DNA from: Candidatus Melainabacteria bacterium
GTDB taxonomy: Bacteria > Cyanobacteriota > Vampirovibrionia > Obscuribacterales > Obscuribacteraceae
DNA: 64,000 nt
Assembly: GCA_003963305.1 (NCBI GenBank)
Contig: RXJR01000018.1
Coordinates: 1 to 64,000 of the forward strand
Direction: 5' to 3'
In this document: positions 23,334-32,753 of the stretch, piece after piece
Layout of the letters: every line of letters begins with the position of its first letter
Numbering within the stretch: position 1 is the stretch's first letter
Notes under the pieces: model-generated
What the model saw: the letters and a program-made list of their open reading frames with translations, nothing else
What the model was told of the DNA's origin: nothing
Database searches by the model: none
Translations under genes and position numbers: made by a program

Positions 23334-24653
23334 TTAGGCGCTGAGTAGCTGACCGAGATTCTCAGGGATATTGAGTGTTACGCCACCCTTGAGGGCGGTT
23401 TTGGGCTTACCATGTTCGTCCAGATTGGCTTGTTTCAAAGCTTCGGTGACTCGCTTTACGGCCAGGAAATCCGCATCTGTGTGTCCTGTTTCCTTCAGCA
23501 GGCGTTCTGCGACCTGGTAGTAGCCCTCACCGCTTCTTGGTTTGAGTGTTTCAGCAAGGTGCTTGCTGGCTTCGTTAGGCGAGCCGTCTGCCGGAGGCAC
23601 AGCTCCTGTTTTCTGCTCTAACTGGTGCTGCTGGTCGTGAACGCGACGTTCCTCAGCTGCTGTTCGCTGGGCGGCTTCTGCTTTCTGTTGCAACTCGTCT
23701 TGTTTTGTCTTGTCTTCTTTCGCGATATCTTCTTCGGTCTTCGGCTTTTCTGGTCCAACGAAAGGCTTATATGTCTTGTCCCAATCTTGCTTCATCTTCA
23801 TGACGCCGACTTCATCGTCACCGTAGCCGGTGCCTTTGGCCAGGCTCTGTTCTGTGATCTTGTCCCGCTGAAAGGTATGGTGTTCGGCTATATTTTTGGT
23901 GCCGTCGGCATTCTTGTCCCACTTGTCGTGCAGGTCTTGAACAACGCCTATTTGCTCTGTTGTGAAGCTTGAGTTGATTGCATTTTTGTCATTTGATTTT
24001 GCCTCTTTGAGGAAGCCTTCGATTTCCGGCATTGTCATGCCGTCACCATTCTTGTCGATGCTGTGGAAAAGCCTGCCGCCGTCTGCCATAAGAGCTTTAA
24101 CGCGTGCGGCATTGTGATCTTTGCTGTCCGATTCTTCTTTCTCGGTCTGGGCCTTGGCCTGATCTTCTGCCTGTTTCTTTTCTTGTTGAACCAGTTTGTC
24201 GTGATTCTCTCTGGATAGCGCCTGATATGTGTCAGCGCGCGAAATGCCCTTCCCGTCGACGTCGAGCAGGCGCTGGGTGCTGTCGAAGTTTTTAGATACT
24301 GTTTCGGTCATTGCCGCTGTAAATGGATCGTCTTTGGCGTTCTTTTGTGCAGCTTCTGCAATTTTTTGCACGGTGGCTTTGTCGACGCTGACTCCGCCAT
24401 TTGAATAATCTTTCATATGCTCGTCGAGGAAGGCAATTTGCAAGCTCGGTAGGATGGCGGCTTTGTCGTCAGTCTTTTCGGTCAGCTTAGTTGTCAATTC
24501 GGCTTGATAAGCTGGATCATTTTTGTGTTTTTTGAGATCGTGTTCGACTTCCGAAAGAGCATTGTGAGATCCTTGTGTTTCAAGCGTTCTTTGAATGCTG
24601 GCTGCATCGTCGTGAGCTTGCTGGGTCTGATCTTCAATGTTTGCTTTTGCCAT
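23334..24653 (-). CDS. EF-hand calcium-binding protein with charged helical regions
   Basis: A 439-residue protein, very rich in Lys, Asp, Glu and Gln. One canonical EF-hand loop is DKNGDGMTMPEIE (residues ~218-230) and a second, weaker one is DKNADGTKNIAE (~258-269); DVDGKGISRAD near residue 136 is a third candidate. Long coiled-coil-like stretches separate them. The C-terminal ~70 residues (GYYQVAERLLKETGHTD to LNIPENL) look like a LysM-type or peptidoglycan-associated domain. No signal peptide. GGAG lies eight bases before ATG. Part of its 5' end has been copied to 18.7 kb. Confidence 0.78.
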   Translation of the reverse strand: MAKANIEDQTQQAHDDAASIQRTLETQGSHNALSEVEHDLKKHKNDPAYQAELTTKLTEKTDDKAAILPSLQIAFLDEHMKDYSNGGVSVDKATVQKIAEAAQKNAKDDPFTAAMTETVSKNFDSTQRLLDVDGKGISRADTYQALSRENHDKLVQQEKKQAEDQAKAQTEKEESDSKDHNAARVKALMADGGRLFHSIDKNGDGMTMPEIEGFLKEAKSNDKNAINSSFTTEQIGVVQDLHDKWDKNADGTKNIAEHHTFQRDKITEQSLAKGTGYGDDEVGVMKMKQDWDKTYKPFVGPEKPKTEEDIAKEDKTKQDELQQKAEAAQRTAAEERRVHDQQHQLEQKTGAVPPADGSPNEASKHLAETLKPRSGEGYYQVAERLLKETGHTDADFLAVKRVTEALKQANLDEHGKPKTALKGGVTLNIPENLGQLLSA

Positions 24654-24937
24654 TTCAACTTCTCCCTAAGTGAGCATCGTTAGAATCGGTGCCTGCGCCA
24701 GTTGTTCGGGTTCTGCAGGGGGTATGAGAGCAGACTAAGACTGACTTGTGGCAGAGCTGTGGTCATCCGGGAGTGGGGACAAAAAGTTTTGTGCAATCCA
24801 TTTATAGGCGAATCTGTGTGGCGAATCTGGTTGGAACATTCCAATGGAATGCGTTTTTCAGGACGATCACCGTTTTGACACAACACTTGGTTTTAATTGG
24901 AGCCATCTGAACGTGTGACCAATGAGACGAGGAAGGA
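24654..24937 (+). other. Divergent promoter region
   Basis: Separates the EF-hand gene (minus) from the glycine-zipper gene (plus). The part next to the EF-hand gene (24664-24723) is the parent of the duplicated segment at 18.6 kb. TTGACA at 24875-24880 is a possible -35 element toward the plus strand, without a good -10 match. Confidence 0.4.
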
Positions 24938-25885
24938 ATGATGGACGGAGCCGGCAGACACGAAGCTTCTCATCACGCTCACAAGGAGCATCATCATCAC
25001 CACGCTACTCACCATGCCGCTCACAACAGCGATAAATTTGACAGTGATGTCTATGCTGCGCATGATGCTTGGGCTGCGTGGAAGAGTCATGATCCTGCCG
25101 CATGGGATGCGGCTCTAGATCTGCGAGATAAGATCAGTCCTAAGGCCTGGCGCCATGCCATGCATGAAATCGATCTGGAAGAAGCTGCTCAAAAGAAGAA
25201 GCACGCAGAGCACTTGCCTCAAGTGAGTATTCAGAATAACGAACGTGTCGCCCTGGGTGGAGCAAGTTCGCGTGTGCCATCCGGCAGAAATTACTATGAA
25301 GGCTCTCAAGTGCCTGGCTATTACGAGGGTGCGCAGCAGCGCGCACAGGGCAACCGCACTTACGTCGAGCAGCACTCGGGTAGTGAGTACAGCTATCAAA
25401 CCAATCATTACCGAACACCGAATTCGCCCGTGGACGAAAGTTACAGATACGAGCGGAACGTCGTACCGCAGACGCGTAGCTATTCGCAAAATGATGTTTA
25501 TCAATATGATGCACAGCCTCGTAGCTACTATCCGTCGCGGAATTTCAGTTACTATCCTGATCAGAATTATGGTTATCGTGACCAGGATTACCGCTACTAT
25601 CCGCAAAACTCCGGCAACTACGGCTATGACCAATATCCTGGCAACTACGGATACGGTAACTATGGCTACGGAGGATACGGTAACTATGGTTATGGTCGGC
25701 AGAATGTCGGAGCCTGGTTAGGTCCTGTCATCGGTGGCAGTGCCGGTGCTCTCTTTGACCGTCATAATCGCTGGCGAGGAACAGTCATAGGAAGTGCTCT
25801 CGGTAGCGTCCTTGGGTCTGTGATCCAGGATGTCAGTCAGGGCGGCTTTGGAACAGGCTATGGAGGCTATGGAATCTACTATTGA
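24938..25885 (+). CDS. His-rich, Tyr/Gly-rich protein with C-terminal glycine zipper
   Basis: A 315-residue protein in three parts. Residues 1-28 are His-rich (HHAHKEHHHHHATHH), a likely metal-binding tail. Residues ~30-75 form a charged helical domain (DAWAAWKSHDPAAWDAAL). From ~100 to 255 it is low-complexity, rich in Tyr, Gly, Asn and Gln, with NYGYGNYGYGGYG repeats. The last ~60 residues hold a glycine zipper (GPVIGGSAGALFD and GSALGSVLGSVI), as in outer-membrane-inserting Gly-zipper proteins. No signal peptide is visible. Role unknown; the tail suggests membrane association or assembly. Confidence 0.7.
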   Translation: MMDGAGRHEASHHAHKEHHHHHATHHAAHNSDKFDSDVYAAHDAWAAWKSHDPAAWDAALDLRDKISPKAWRHAMHEIDLEEAAQKKKHAEHLPQVSIQNNERVALGGASSRVPSGRNYYEGSQVPGYYEGAQQRAQGNRTYVEQHSGSEYSYQTNHYRTPNSPVDESYRYERNVVPQTRSYSQNDVYQYDAQPRSYYPSRNFSYYPDQNYGYRDQDYRYYPQNSGNYGYDQYPGNYGYGNYGYGGYGNYGYGRQNVGAWLGPVIGGSAGALFDRHNRWRGTVIGSALGSVLGSVIQDVSQGGFGTGYGGYGIYY

Positions 25886-26164
25886 GAGATGGTGTTGGAC
25901 ACGGTGGCAGGCGAGTTCCCTCTGACATGCGATTCTCGATGCACTGATTGTCCTTAAAACACGCTATTTCCGGTCAAATTCTCGACTGATGCCTTGCAGG
26001 GGACATCGGTCGAGATTTGACTTTTGAGCATTTCTGGAAACTAGTTCACAGCATTTTGCCAATCAAACGGCGGAGTTTGATATCTTCGAGGCGATACAAT
26101 GTATTCGAATCGGAAACCTTGCTGCTCGCCCCCAAATTAAAAGATCTGTTGTCATAGGAAATCG
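25886..26164 (+). other. Promoter-containing spacer before an orphan response regulator
   Basis: No open frame with coding character. The stretch includes TCGAGATTTGACTTTTGAGC and several AT-rich segments near 26050-26150 that could hold the promoter of the regulator gene, but no consensus pair is convincing. Confidence 0.35.
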
Positions 26165-26842
26165 ATGGCCAAGATTCTCTTTGTCGATGATGATGTCGAA
26201 CTAACTGCAACTGTGACTCATTCGCTGCGAATGGAGAAGCACAATGTGGAAATCGCTCATGACGGCGCCGATGGGCTGGAGCTGATGCTGTTATCCAGCT
26301 ACGATTTGATTATTCTGGACTGGATGTTGCCCGGTTTGTCGGGCATTGAGGCTTGTCGCACTTACAGGGATAAGGGCGGCAAGACGCCTATCATCATGCT
26401 TACCGGGCGCGGCAATGAACAAGATAAAGTACAGGGGCTTGTAACCGGGGCAGACGATTATCTCGTCAAGCCTTTCAGCATGCGGGAGTTAATTGCCCGA
26501 ATCGGTGCGCTTTTGCGGCGTCCGGCTTCGTTCGCACCGATGGTTTTAAAGGTGGGCGATATTGAAATGGACCTGGGTAGTCATCAGGTCACGAAAAATG
26601 GCCAGCTTCTCGACTTGCGTCCGATTGACTTTGCCTTGTTGGAATTTTTCATGCGGCATACCAACGAGGTCTTTAGTACGGAGTTCATACTGCGCAGGGT
26701 CTGGTCAACTGATGATGCTGGAAGTCCCGATGCTCTTAGAACCGCATTGAAACGTCTGCGCAAGCAGATTGACGGCGAGGATGCGACTACTTCGATGATC
26801 GAAAACATTCCTCGGGTCGGTTATCGCATGAAACGTTCGTAG
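26165..26842 (+). CDS. OmpR-family response regulator (orphan)
   Basis: A 225-residue two-domain regulator. The receiver has the acidic pocket VDDD, phospho-acceptor Asp52 in IILDWMLPG, a conserved Thr (MLTGRG) and Lys (VKPF). The C-terminal winged helix ends with the recognition region RTALKRLRKQID and the hairpin VGYRMKRS. It acts as a transcription factor on phosphorylation. No kinase gene adjoins it; the kinase at 27762-28991 has its own regulator. The two might still cross-talk. Confidence 0.92.
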   Translation: MAKILFVDDDVELTATVTHSLRMEKHNVEIAHDGADGLELMLLSSYDLIILDWMLPGLSGIEACRTYRDKGGKTPIIMLTGRGNEQDKVQGLVTGADDYLVKPFSMRELIARIGALLRRPASFAPMVLKVGDIEMDLGSHQVTKNGQLLDLRPIDFALLEFFMRHTNEVFSTEFILRRVWSTDDAGSPDALRTALKRLRKQIDGEDATTSMIENIPRVGYRMKRS

Positions 26843-26947
26843 GTCGTACATGAAAAGGAAACGCTGACAGGTTAGCGTTTGTTCGTTGTTCGCATCTGCC
26901 AGACTTGATAGATTCTTTTTAGTTTTTCCACAAATTGAAGGCAAATT

Positions 26948-27643
26948 ATGCGCCAAATTTCTCTAGTTGTCCTCGCTGTTGTCTCAGCGATGTCCATTGA
27001 TCATGGTTTTGCGCTGGCTGATGAAAAGCTGCCGACCTCTCATCAAGGTAGTGTTTCTAAGCAGGCACCAGTCTGGCAAGCAGAGCAGTGGGTGTTAAAC
27101 AAGACTTCACCCTGGTTACTGCCTGGAGACGATTTAAAACAAAAGAAAAATCACAAAGGACCAGTTCGCACGTTCGCTAAAGCTGCTGGAAAGGGAGTCG
27201 CTAAAGAGCTGGGAACGAGTGCTAAGAAAATGTCGCAGGATATGGTCTTCGTGTTTTCGGCGCAGGACATCAATCCCTACGAAAAGAAGGGACCGCCCCT
27301 CAACAGATCCGCCATTGTATTAAAGTTCACTCTTGTCGATGGTAGCAGCTGTTATCTTCGCCGTTTTCCAGACGGAAGCTATGCAATCGAAGATGGTTTT
27401 GCCGACGGAACAGTTTTGCTTCCAGAAGCAGACAAGAGTTACCTTGTTAAATATCCCAACGGAGCGAAGGGCCGCCTGGTTAGAAAAGGAAGCACAACCA
27501 TCGTCCATCGTCCGGACAAGACAACTACAACCATTTCAAAAACTGCCTCAGGTGGTTACACGGTGCGAAACAGCGAGCTTGGATATATGGGCTCGGCACG
27601 TCCAGATCGCACTGGCGTCCATTACGAGCTGTGTGAATGGTAG
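26948..27643 (+). CDS. Exported protein, unknown function
   Basis: A 231-residue protein with a signal peptide (residues 1 to ~24, cleavage near ALADE). The mature part has a basic helical stretch (KAAGKGVAKELGTSAKK), then a beta-rich C-terminus with repeats of the form RRFPDGSYAI, KYPNGAKGRLV and HRPDKTTTTI, resembling short beta-hairpin (YD/MORN-like) repeats. It begins 105 bases after the orphan regulator and could be its target. No named family. Confidence 0.68.
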   Translation: MRQISLVVLAVVSAMSIDHGFALADEKLPTSHQGSVSKQAPVWQAEQWVLNKTSPWLLPGDDLKQKKNHKGPVRTFAKAAGKGVAKELGTSAKKMSQDMVFVFSAQDINPYEKKGPPLNRSAIVLKFTLVDGSSCYLRRFPDGSYAIEDGFADGTVLLPEADKSYLVKYPNGAKGRLVRKGSTTIVHRPDKTTTTISKTASGGYTVRNSELGYMGSARPDRTGVHYELCEW

Positions 27644-27761
27644 CTCTTGATTTTTTTGCTCTTAATGTATGGCACCACGGATAATACCATGGTCGTAGTG
27701 ATATCCTCAGTTGAATCTAGAAGACGAAGCCGCGTTGTGAGTATGGCGCTGGAGTTTTTGG

Positions 27762-28991
27762 TTAGCTGCGCATCGGCAAGGAAATGGTGAACACCGTGCC
27801 CTCATCTACCTTGCTGTGCACTTCCATTTTGCCTTTATGCGCATCGACAATAGCCTTGACGATGGAAAGCCCCAGCCCGACCCCACCAGCCTGTCTCGAT
27901 CTGGATTTATCAACTCGGTAAAAGCGGTCGAAAATTCGTGGCAGGCTCTCAGACGGAATGCCTATGCCGGTATCGGCAACTTTCAATTTGGCGAAGCGTT
28001 GCGTACTTTCAACCGAAATCTCTACTGAGCCGCCTGGTTCGGTGTAGCGCAGAGCGTTTTGCAGAAGATTGGTGACAAGTCGCTTCAAAGATTCGGGATC
28101 GCCGTAAATCGGTGCACTTTGAATCGTCGTGCCTTTCAGCTCTACGCCTTTTGCTTTGAATAATTCGTCGAACTCTTCCAGAAGATTTTTCACGAGCTTG
28201 TCGAAATCGAGCGGAACACGCTTTGTTTCAAGCTGCGGGCTCTCCATCTTAGACAGCAGCATCAGATCTTGCACTAATTTCCCCATTCGCTCGGTGGCGC
28301 GAGATATGACAGACAGCCGGTTTTCAGCTGGTTCATTGCTTTCGATGTCGACTTCCATCGCTTCCGCGTTGGCTTGAATGATCGTGATCGGCGTACTTAA
28401 TTCATGACCGGCGTCAGTCATGAAACGGCGCAACACCAACAAGCTGTCTTCCAGTGGTTGCGCGGCTTTGCTCGAAAACAGATATCCGGCTACACCCAGC
28501 GCGAACAGCAAGAACGGCGCCACAGATGCCATGGTCATAGCAAACTGAACCGTTGTTTGATCTCGATGCTTCAGTGATAATTCGACTTGCAGATATCCGA
28601 CGCACTGACCTTCGTAGACAAGAGGTGTCGAGTGAGCGAAGAAGGCGTGATGATTGACTTGCACTTCGCCCTCTTGCCTGTACAGAACGGGAATACCGGC
28701 TGGTCCGTGCTCTTCGATCACTTTGCCTTCGTTGCTGAAAATTTGAATCGTCGGCAGCGCTTTAAATGGATGTTTTCGGAATGTCGATGCCCATTCGTGC
28801 AAGCTCGGTGTGCCGCCGTTTAGCGCGATTGCAGGAACGATTTCGGATACGAGGGCATCTACTTCTTCTTTTATCAATGCGCTCAAACCGGCATGAAATA
28901 AACCGATCGCGCAGAATGTCGACAAAGCATAGACCAGTGTCGTCAAACATATGAACCAGAAAGTTAGGCGCCAGCGCAGGCTGGAAAACAT
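27762..28991 (-). CDS. Membrane sensor histidine kinase
   Basis: A 409-residue kinase. Two membrane helices (about 10-32 and 152-172) bracket a ~120-residue extracytoplasmic sensor with several His (VNHHAFFAH). The dimerisation helix has phospho-acceptor His196 in DAGHELSTPI. The ATPase domain shows N-box NLLQNALRYT, G1 DTGIGIP and G2 GVGLGLSIV. Its ATG overlaps the regulator's stop codon (TAATG at 28989-28993), so translation is coupled. It should phosphorylate the regulator encoded directly upstream. The stimulus is unknown. Confidence 0.92.
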   Translation of the reverse strand: MFSSLRWRLTFWFICLTTLVYALSTFCAIGLFHAGLSALIKEEVDALVSEIVPAIALNGGTPSLHEWASTFRKHPFKALPTIQIFSNEGKVIEEHGPAGIPVLYRQEGEVQVNHHAFFAHSTPLVYEGQCVGYLQVELSLKHRDQTTVQFAMTMASVAPFLLFALGVAGYLFSSKAAQPLEDSLLVLRRFMTDAGHELSTPITIIQANAEAMEVDIESNEPAENRLSVISRATERMGKLVQDLMLLSKMESPQLETKRVPLDFDKLVKNLLEEFDELFKAKGVELKGTTIQSAPIYGDPESLKRLVTNLLQNALRYTEPGGSVEISVESTQRFAKLKVADTGIGIPSESLPRIFDRFYRVDKSRSRQAGGVGLGLSIVKAIVDAHKGKMEVHSKVDEGTVFTISLPMRS

Positions 28992-29668
28992 TATTGAGGA
29001 GACTCTATCTTATAGCCGACACCATGCACGGTGCGGATGAACGACTCTTTTCCTTCACCACCAAGTTTCTTTCTCAGAATCTTGATATACGTTCTGATCG
29101 TATCAGAAGATGCGAGTGTGTCAGAAGCCCAAACCCGGTCGAGTATCGCCTCGGCGCTGAACACCTGGTTGGGGTGGCGCATGAAAAACTCGAGTAAGCT
29201 GAACTCTCGGGGAACGAAATGGATTTCCTCTCCATTTAGATGTACGGTTCGTGCAACGACATCTAAAACTAGATTGCCGACCCTCAATTCTCTGCTCGTC
29301 GGCTGAGTGTGTCTGCGCAAGAGGGCTCGGATGCGTGCTGATAATTCTTTGAGGTGGAAAGGTTTGGTCAAGTAGTCGTCGGCGCCTGCATCCAGGCCCG
29401 CCTCTTTCTCCTCAACGCTGTTTTTGGCGGTCAGCATGAGGATGGGAGTCGATCCCCCTTCCTCTCGAAAGCGCTTGCAAACCTCCATACCGTTTACACC
29501 CGGAATCATCAGGTCAAGCACTATGGCGTCGAACTTATAAACCTTGAGCCTTTCGAGGGCTTCTATTCCATTGTCTACAAGTTCGACGAGGTATTGCTCG
29601 CGGCTGAGCCAGTCTCGGATGGGAATAGAAAGGTCGTGCTCGTCTTCAACTACTAATATTTTCGTCAT
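28991..29668 (-). CDS. OmpR-family response regulator paired with the histidine kinase
   Basis: A 225-residue regulator with receiver motifs VEDE, Asp52 in IVLDLMIPG, MLTAKN and TKPF, and a C-terminal winged helix containing SSDTIRTYIKILRKKL and the terminal wing GVGYKIES. It precedes and overlaps the kinase gene by one base. About 40% similar in layout to the orphan regulator at 26165, with which it may share ancestry. Confidence 0.93.
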   Translation of the reverse strand: MTKILVVEDEHDLSIPIRDWLSREQYLVELVDNGIEALERLKVYKFDAIVLDLMIPGVNGMEVCKRFREEGGSTPILMLTAKNSVEEKEAGLDAGADDYLTKPFHLKELSARIRALLRRHTQPTSRELRVGNLVLDVVARTVHLNGEEIHFVPREFSLLEFFMRHPNQVFSAEAILDRVWASDTLASSDTIRTYIKILRKKLGGEGKESFIRTVHGVGYKIESPQ

Positions 29669-29915
29669 GCGGGTCTCGTTGAACTTGTCAATAACGCTGC
29701 TACATTCTATCCGTAATGTGTGTAGCTTTTATGAAGGCTAACCCTCGACAACGTTGTCTTGAGAATACTTTTCGGTTAACCGGTTTACCTATCTTTTACA
29801 TCAAAATGCATTTCGGCTCACGAAAGCTACACGATGTCAGAACTAATATGAAACTACGAACCGACGAGGTCGGAGATTTCTAAAGTTACACTAAAACACT
29901 GATGGAGAGTCAATC

Positions 29916-30104
29916 ATGAATAAAGCAATCGCATCTTTGATCGTACTTGCAGCTGTAGCCGTTACTTCACCTGCATTCGCTAAGCCATCGCCGGCGGCGG
30001 CACCTGCTAAGGGCGCTAAAATCACTACAACCAAGTCTACATCAAAGGTTGTAGCACCCGTCAAACATAAACAGTCGAAGAATATGATCAAGAAAACAAA
30101 ATAG
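29916..30104 (+). CDS. Small exported basic protein
   Basis: A 62-residue protein with a clear signal peptide (MNKAIASLIVLAAVAVTSPAFA, cut before KPSP). The ~40-residue mature part is Ala/Pro-rich, then Lys-rich, ending IKKTK. GGAG precedes ATG at seven to nine bases. Similar short Lys-rich exported peptides are found next to envelope stress genes, but function is unknown. Divergent from the two-component operon, so it may be a target. Confidence 0.75.
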   Translation: MNKAIASLIVLAAVAVTSPAFAKPSPAAAPAKGAKITTTKSTSKVVAPVKHKQSKNMIKKTK

Positions 30105-30487
30105 ATCTTGCTTAAATCGAAATTTATGGAGGGCGGTGATACCGATGGTATTGCTGCTCTCCGGCTTGTATTTATGCGGATCTGTATCCTCTCTATGATT
30201 TGTAATTATTGAAGTATTTAACGCACTGAGGTCACTGTATATGATACCAGTGTAATCTTTGATTTTATACATTTATTGTCAGTTCTATTGCCTTTATTGA
30301 CGACTTGACCTGAGGGGTTTCTGTCAGCTTCGCGTAAGGTTCGGTCCTACTCAGGGTTTCGAAGAGTTCGATTTTTGTTTGCATACGTGAAACATGTTCA
30401 AACTTACGCTCGCTGTAAGGATGGTGTAAATGTCGACGCGTATGCTCACCGGAGTAAGTTGGTAGTGTGCGGGGTTGTAGACGATAT
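30105..30487 (+). other. Spacer with a 16-base-pair hairpin
   Basis: Bases 30128-30143 pair with 30147-30162 around a three-base loop (twelve Watson-Crick and four G-U pairs), probably ending the small exported gene's mRNA. The remaining ~320 bases show no coding frame; direct matches to promoter consensus are weak. Confidence 0.6.
30128..30162 (+). terminator. Long RNA hairpin after small exported gene
   Basis: Sixteen consecutive pairs with loop GAT when transcribed from the plus strand; G-U pairs show it is built for RNA on this strand. A weak T-containing tract (TTGTATTTAT) follows. Confidence 0.65.
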
Positions 30488-31936
30488 ATGACGGGCGAAG
30501 CGGGATCGGGCAGCAGTTCTTCCAAAGCGGCGACGTTGACACCAGTCGACGAAGCGGTTGTCAGGAAGCAGGAGGATGAGTTGCTGGCGTTGGAAGCCGA
30601 GGTCTGCTCTCACGGCGACACTGTTCACTACGCAAAGCGTCCGCAGTTTTTTGAAACTTGTGACGGCAGTTATCTCTACGATGGCGCAGCCACCCCATAT
30701 CTCGATTTGCAGATGTGGTACTCAGCAGTGAACCTCGGATACGCCAATCCGCGGGTCAATGATGCTCTTAAAAACCAGATTGATAAGTTGCCGCAGCTCG
30801 CTTGTCAATACCTGCACAAGGAAAAGGTCCACCTGGCTGACATCATCGTAAAGGGCATCAAGCGCAATTTCGGCGAGAAAGGACGAGTTCACTTTAACGT
30901 CGGCGGCGCTCAAGCAGTTGAAGACGCGCTCAAGCTGGTTCGAAAGACAACCGGAAAGAGCCGCATGTACGCCTTCGAAGGTGGATACCACGGACGCACG
31001 CTGGCTGCCTCCGCCATCACTTCTTCTTATAGATATCGCGAAAACTATGGTGAGTTCGGCGATCGTGCTGAGTTCATTCCGTTCCCTTATTGCTTCCGTT
31101 GTCCGTACGGTAAGCAAAAAGAGACTTGCGGAATGTATTGCGTAGAGCAATTTGAGCGCAAGTTCGAACATGAATACACCGGTGCCCACAATCCGAAGAC
31201 TAACAAGTCGGAATTTGGTGCTTTCTTTGTGGAAGTCATTCAGGGTACAGGCGGTTATGTAGTGCCTCCGAAGGGTTATTTCGAAAGGCTCGCCAAGATT
31301 TGCAAAGAGCATGGCATCATGATCGTCGACGATGAAATTCAGATGGGCTTCTTCCGCACCGGTAAGCTCTGGGCTTCTGAAAACTTCAACATCACTCCCG
31401 ACATCATGGTCTTCGGAAAGGCTCTCACCAACGGGCTTAACCCACTTTCGGGAATCTGGGCGAAAGAGGAATATATCAGTCCTGATAAATTCGGTCCTGG
31501 TTCGACGCACTCGACATTCTCTTCGAACAGTCTCGGAACCGCTTGCGGTCTCGAAGTCATGAAGATCTTCGAAGAAGGCGATTACGAAAGAACGGTCAAC
31601 GAAAAGGGTGCTTACTTCCTGAAGCTTCTTAAGGACTTGCAGAAAAAGCATCCTGAAATCGGCGACGTTGATGGAATGGGCTTGGCGCTCAGAATGGAAA
31701 TGTGCCAGGGGCACGACAGTTACACGCCGAACCGCGAACTGGCTGACAAAATGTTCCAGCGCGGTTTGATGGGCAACCTCGTATTGAATGGAAAGAAAAT
31801 GGGACTGGTGCTCGATATTGGTGGTTACTACAAAAACGTAGTCACCCTGGCACCATCGTTGGAGATCACTTATCCAGAAATGGATCTCGCGCACGACTTG
31901 CTTGATTTACTTATCACTGAATGTAAGAAAGGCTAA
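30488..31936 (+). CDS. Class III PLP-dependent aminotransferase
   Basis: A 482-residue enzyme of the acetylornithine/4-aminobutyrate aminotransferase class. Visible motifs: NVGGAQAVEDALKLVRK, the aromatic YHGRTLAAS, IVDDEIQMGFFRTG with the PLP-nitrogen-contacting Asp, and VFGKALTNG with the Schiff-base Lys. A Cys cluster CFRCPYGKQKETCGMYC (about residues 203-219) is the CYRCPFG-type insert known from some archaeal and bacterial members. Amino donor unknown. ATG 30488 is preferred; GTG 30467 would add seven residues. The HAD phosphatase gene follows after two bases, so they form an operon. Confidence 0.88.
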   Translation: MTGEAGSGSSSSKAATLTPVDEAVVRKQEDELLALEAEVCSHGDTVHYAKRPQFFETCDGSYLYDGAATPYLDLQMWYSAVNLGYANPRVNDALKNQIDKLPQLACQYLHKEKVHLADIIVKGIKRNFGEKGRVHFNVGGAQAVEDALKLVRKTTGKSRMYAFEGGYHGRTLAASAITSSYRYRENYGEFGDRAEFIPFPYCFRCPYGKQKETCGMYCVEQFERKFEHEYTGAHNPKTNKSEFGAFFVEVIQGTGGYVVPPKGYFERLAKICKEHGIMIVDDEIQMGFFRTGKLWASENFNITPDIMVFGKALTNGLNPLSGIWAKEEYISPDKFGPGSTHSTFSSNSLGTACGLEVMKIFEEGDYERTVNEKGAYFLKLLKDLQKKHPEIGDVDGMGLALRMEMCQGHDSYTPNRELADKMFQRGLMGNLVLNGKKMGLVLDIGGYYKNVVTLAPSLEITYPEMDLAHDLLDLLITECKKG

Positions 31937-31938
31937 TC

Positions 31939-32637
31939 ATGAGTTCTTCAATTGACGTTTATTGCGATTTCGATGGCACTATCACCAGGGGTGATACCAT
32001 TGACGTGCTGTTGGAAGAGTTGGCAGATCCCGCCTGGCATGCAATTGAAGAGCGCTGGGTGCGTGGCGAAATCGGCTCACGCGAATGTATGGCATTGCAA
32101 GTGCCGCTGATTCGTGGTGGCTGGGATGGTGTCGTCAAAGTTTTGGATAAAGTCAAAATTGATCCGACGTTTCCGAAATTCGCCAACTGGTGCCGTCAAA
32201 ATGGCGTTGCCTTGAGGATTGTCAGCGACGGCATCGACCGCGTCATTCATCATATTTTGAAGCGCGAAAACATTCACGTTGATAATGTCTGGGCTAACCA
32301 CCTCGTCGAAGACGAAGATAAGAACTTGCAGCTGACATTCCCTCATGCTCCACAGGTGCTTGGTTGCGGGTCTGGTCTGTGCAAGTGCCGCATTCTCGAG
32401 AATGGTTCGAGCCGTCCGCTCAAAGTTGTAATCGGCGACGGAAGAAGTGATTTCTGCTGGTCAGCTGAAGCCGACCTCGTCTTCGCTAAAACCAAGTTGC
32501 TCAGCCATTGCAAGCAAAACAACATCGCCTGCGTCGCTTATGAAGACTTCTATCTGATCAGAAACGTTCTGGAAGAGAAGCTTGCAGAAGCTGGCGTTGC
32601 CGTTCCGAACCTCAAGCCGGTCATCTCTTATTCTTAA
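31939..32637 (+). CDS. HAD-IB phosphatase, MtnX-like
   Basis: A 232-residue phosphatase. Motif I is DFDGTIT with the nucleophile Asp13, motif II is IVSDG, and motif IV is IGDGRSDFC. The DTIDVLLEE...GEIGSRECM cap is typical of proteins annotated as MtnX-like HAD-IB phosphatases, which act on phosphorylated metabolites related to phosphoserine or methionine salvage. Translation is probably coupled to the aminotransferase two bases upstream. A transamination-dephosphorylation step in amino-acid synthesis is a plausible joint role; substrate is not shown by sequence. Confidence 0.82.
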   Translation: MSSSIDVYCDFDGTITRGDTIDVLLEELADPAWHAIEERWVRGEIGSRECMALQVPLIRGGWDGVVKVLDKVKIDPTFPKFANWCRQNGVALRIVSDGIDRVIHHILKRENIHVDNVWANHLVEDEDKNLQLTFPHAPQVLGCGSGLCKCRILENGSSRPLKVVIGDGRSDFCWSAEADLVFAKTKLLSHCKQNNIACVAYEDFYLIRNVLEEKLAEAGVAVPNLKPVISYS

Positions 32638-32753
32638 GCTGATCCAGCTTCTGTATGGATTCACCGCCGCTTAAGGCAAATCACCAACGGACCCGATTTC
32701 CATGCGTATCTGCGCTCGTTAGAGTTCGTTAGCTTCGCGCCAGGTTGGTTGGA

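Noticed and set aside
24680-24886. Minus-strand frame of 68 codons before the EF-hand gene
   Set aside because: It is the upstream noncoding DNA whose copy forms the tail of the soluble-family gene at 18183; no ribosome site.
30722-31894. Long minus-strand open frame (390 codons) opposite the aminotransferase gene
   Set aside because: It mirrors the codon pattern of a clear enzyme gene, has no ribosome site, and its translation lacks any motif.
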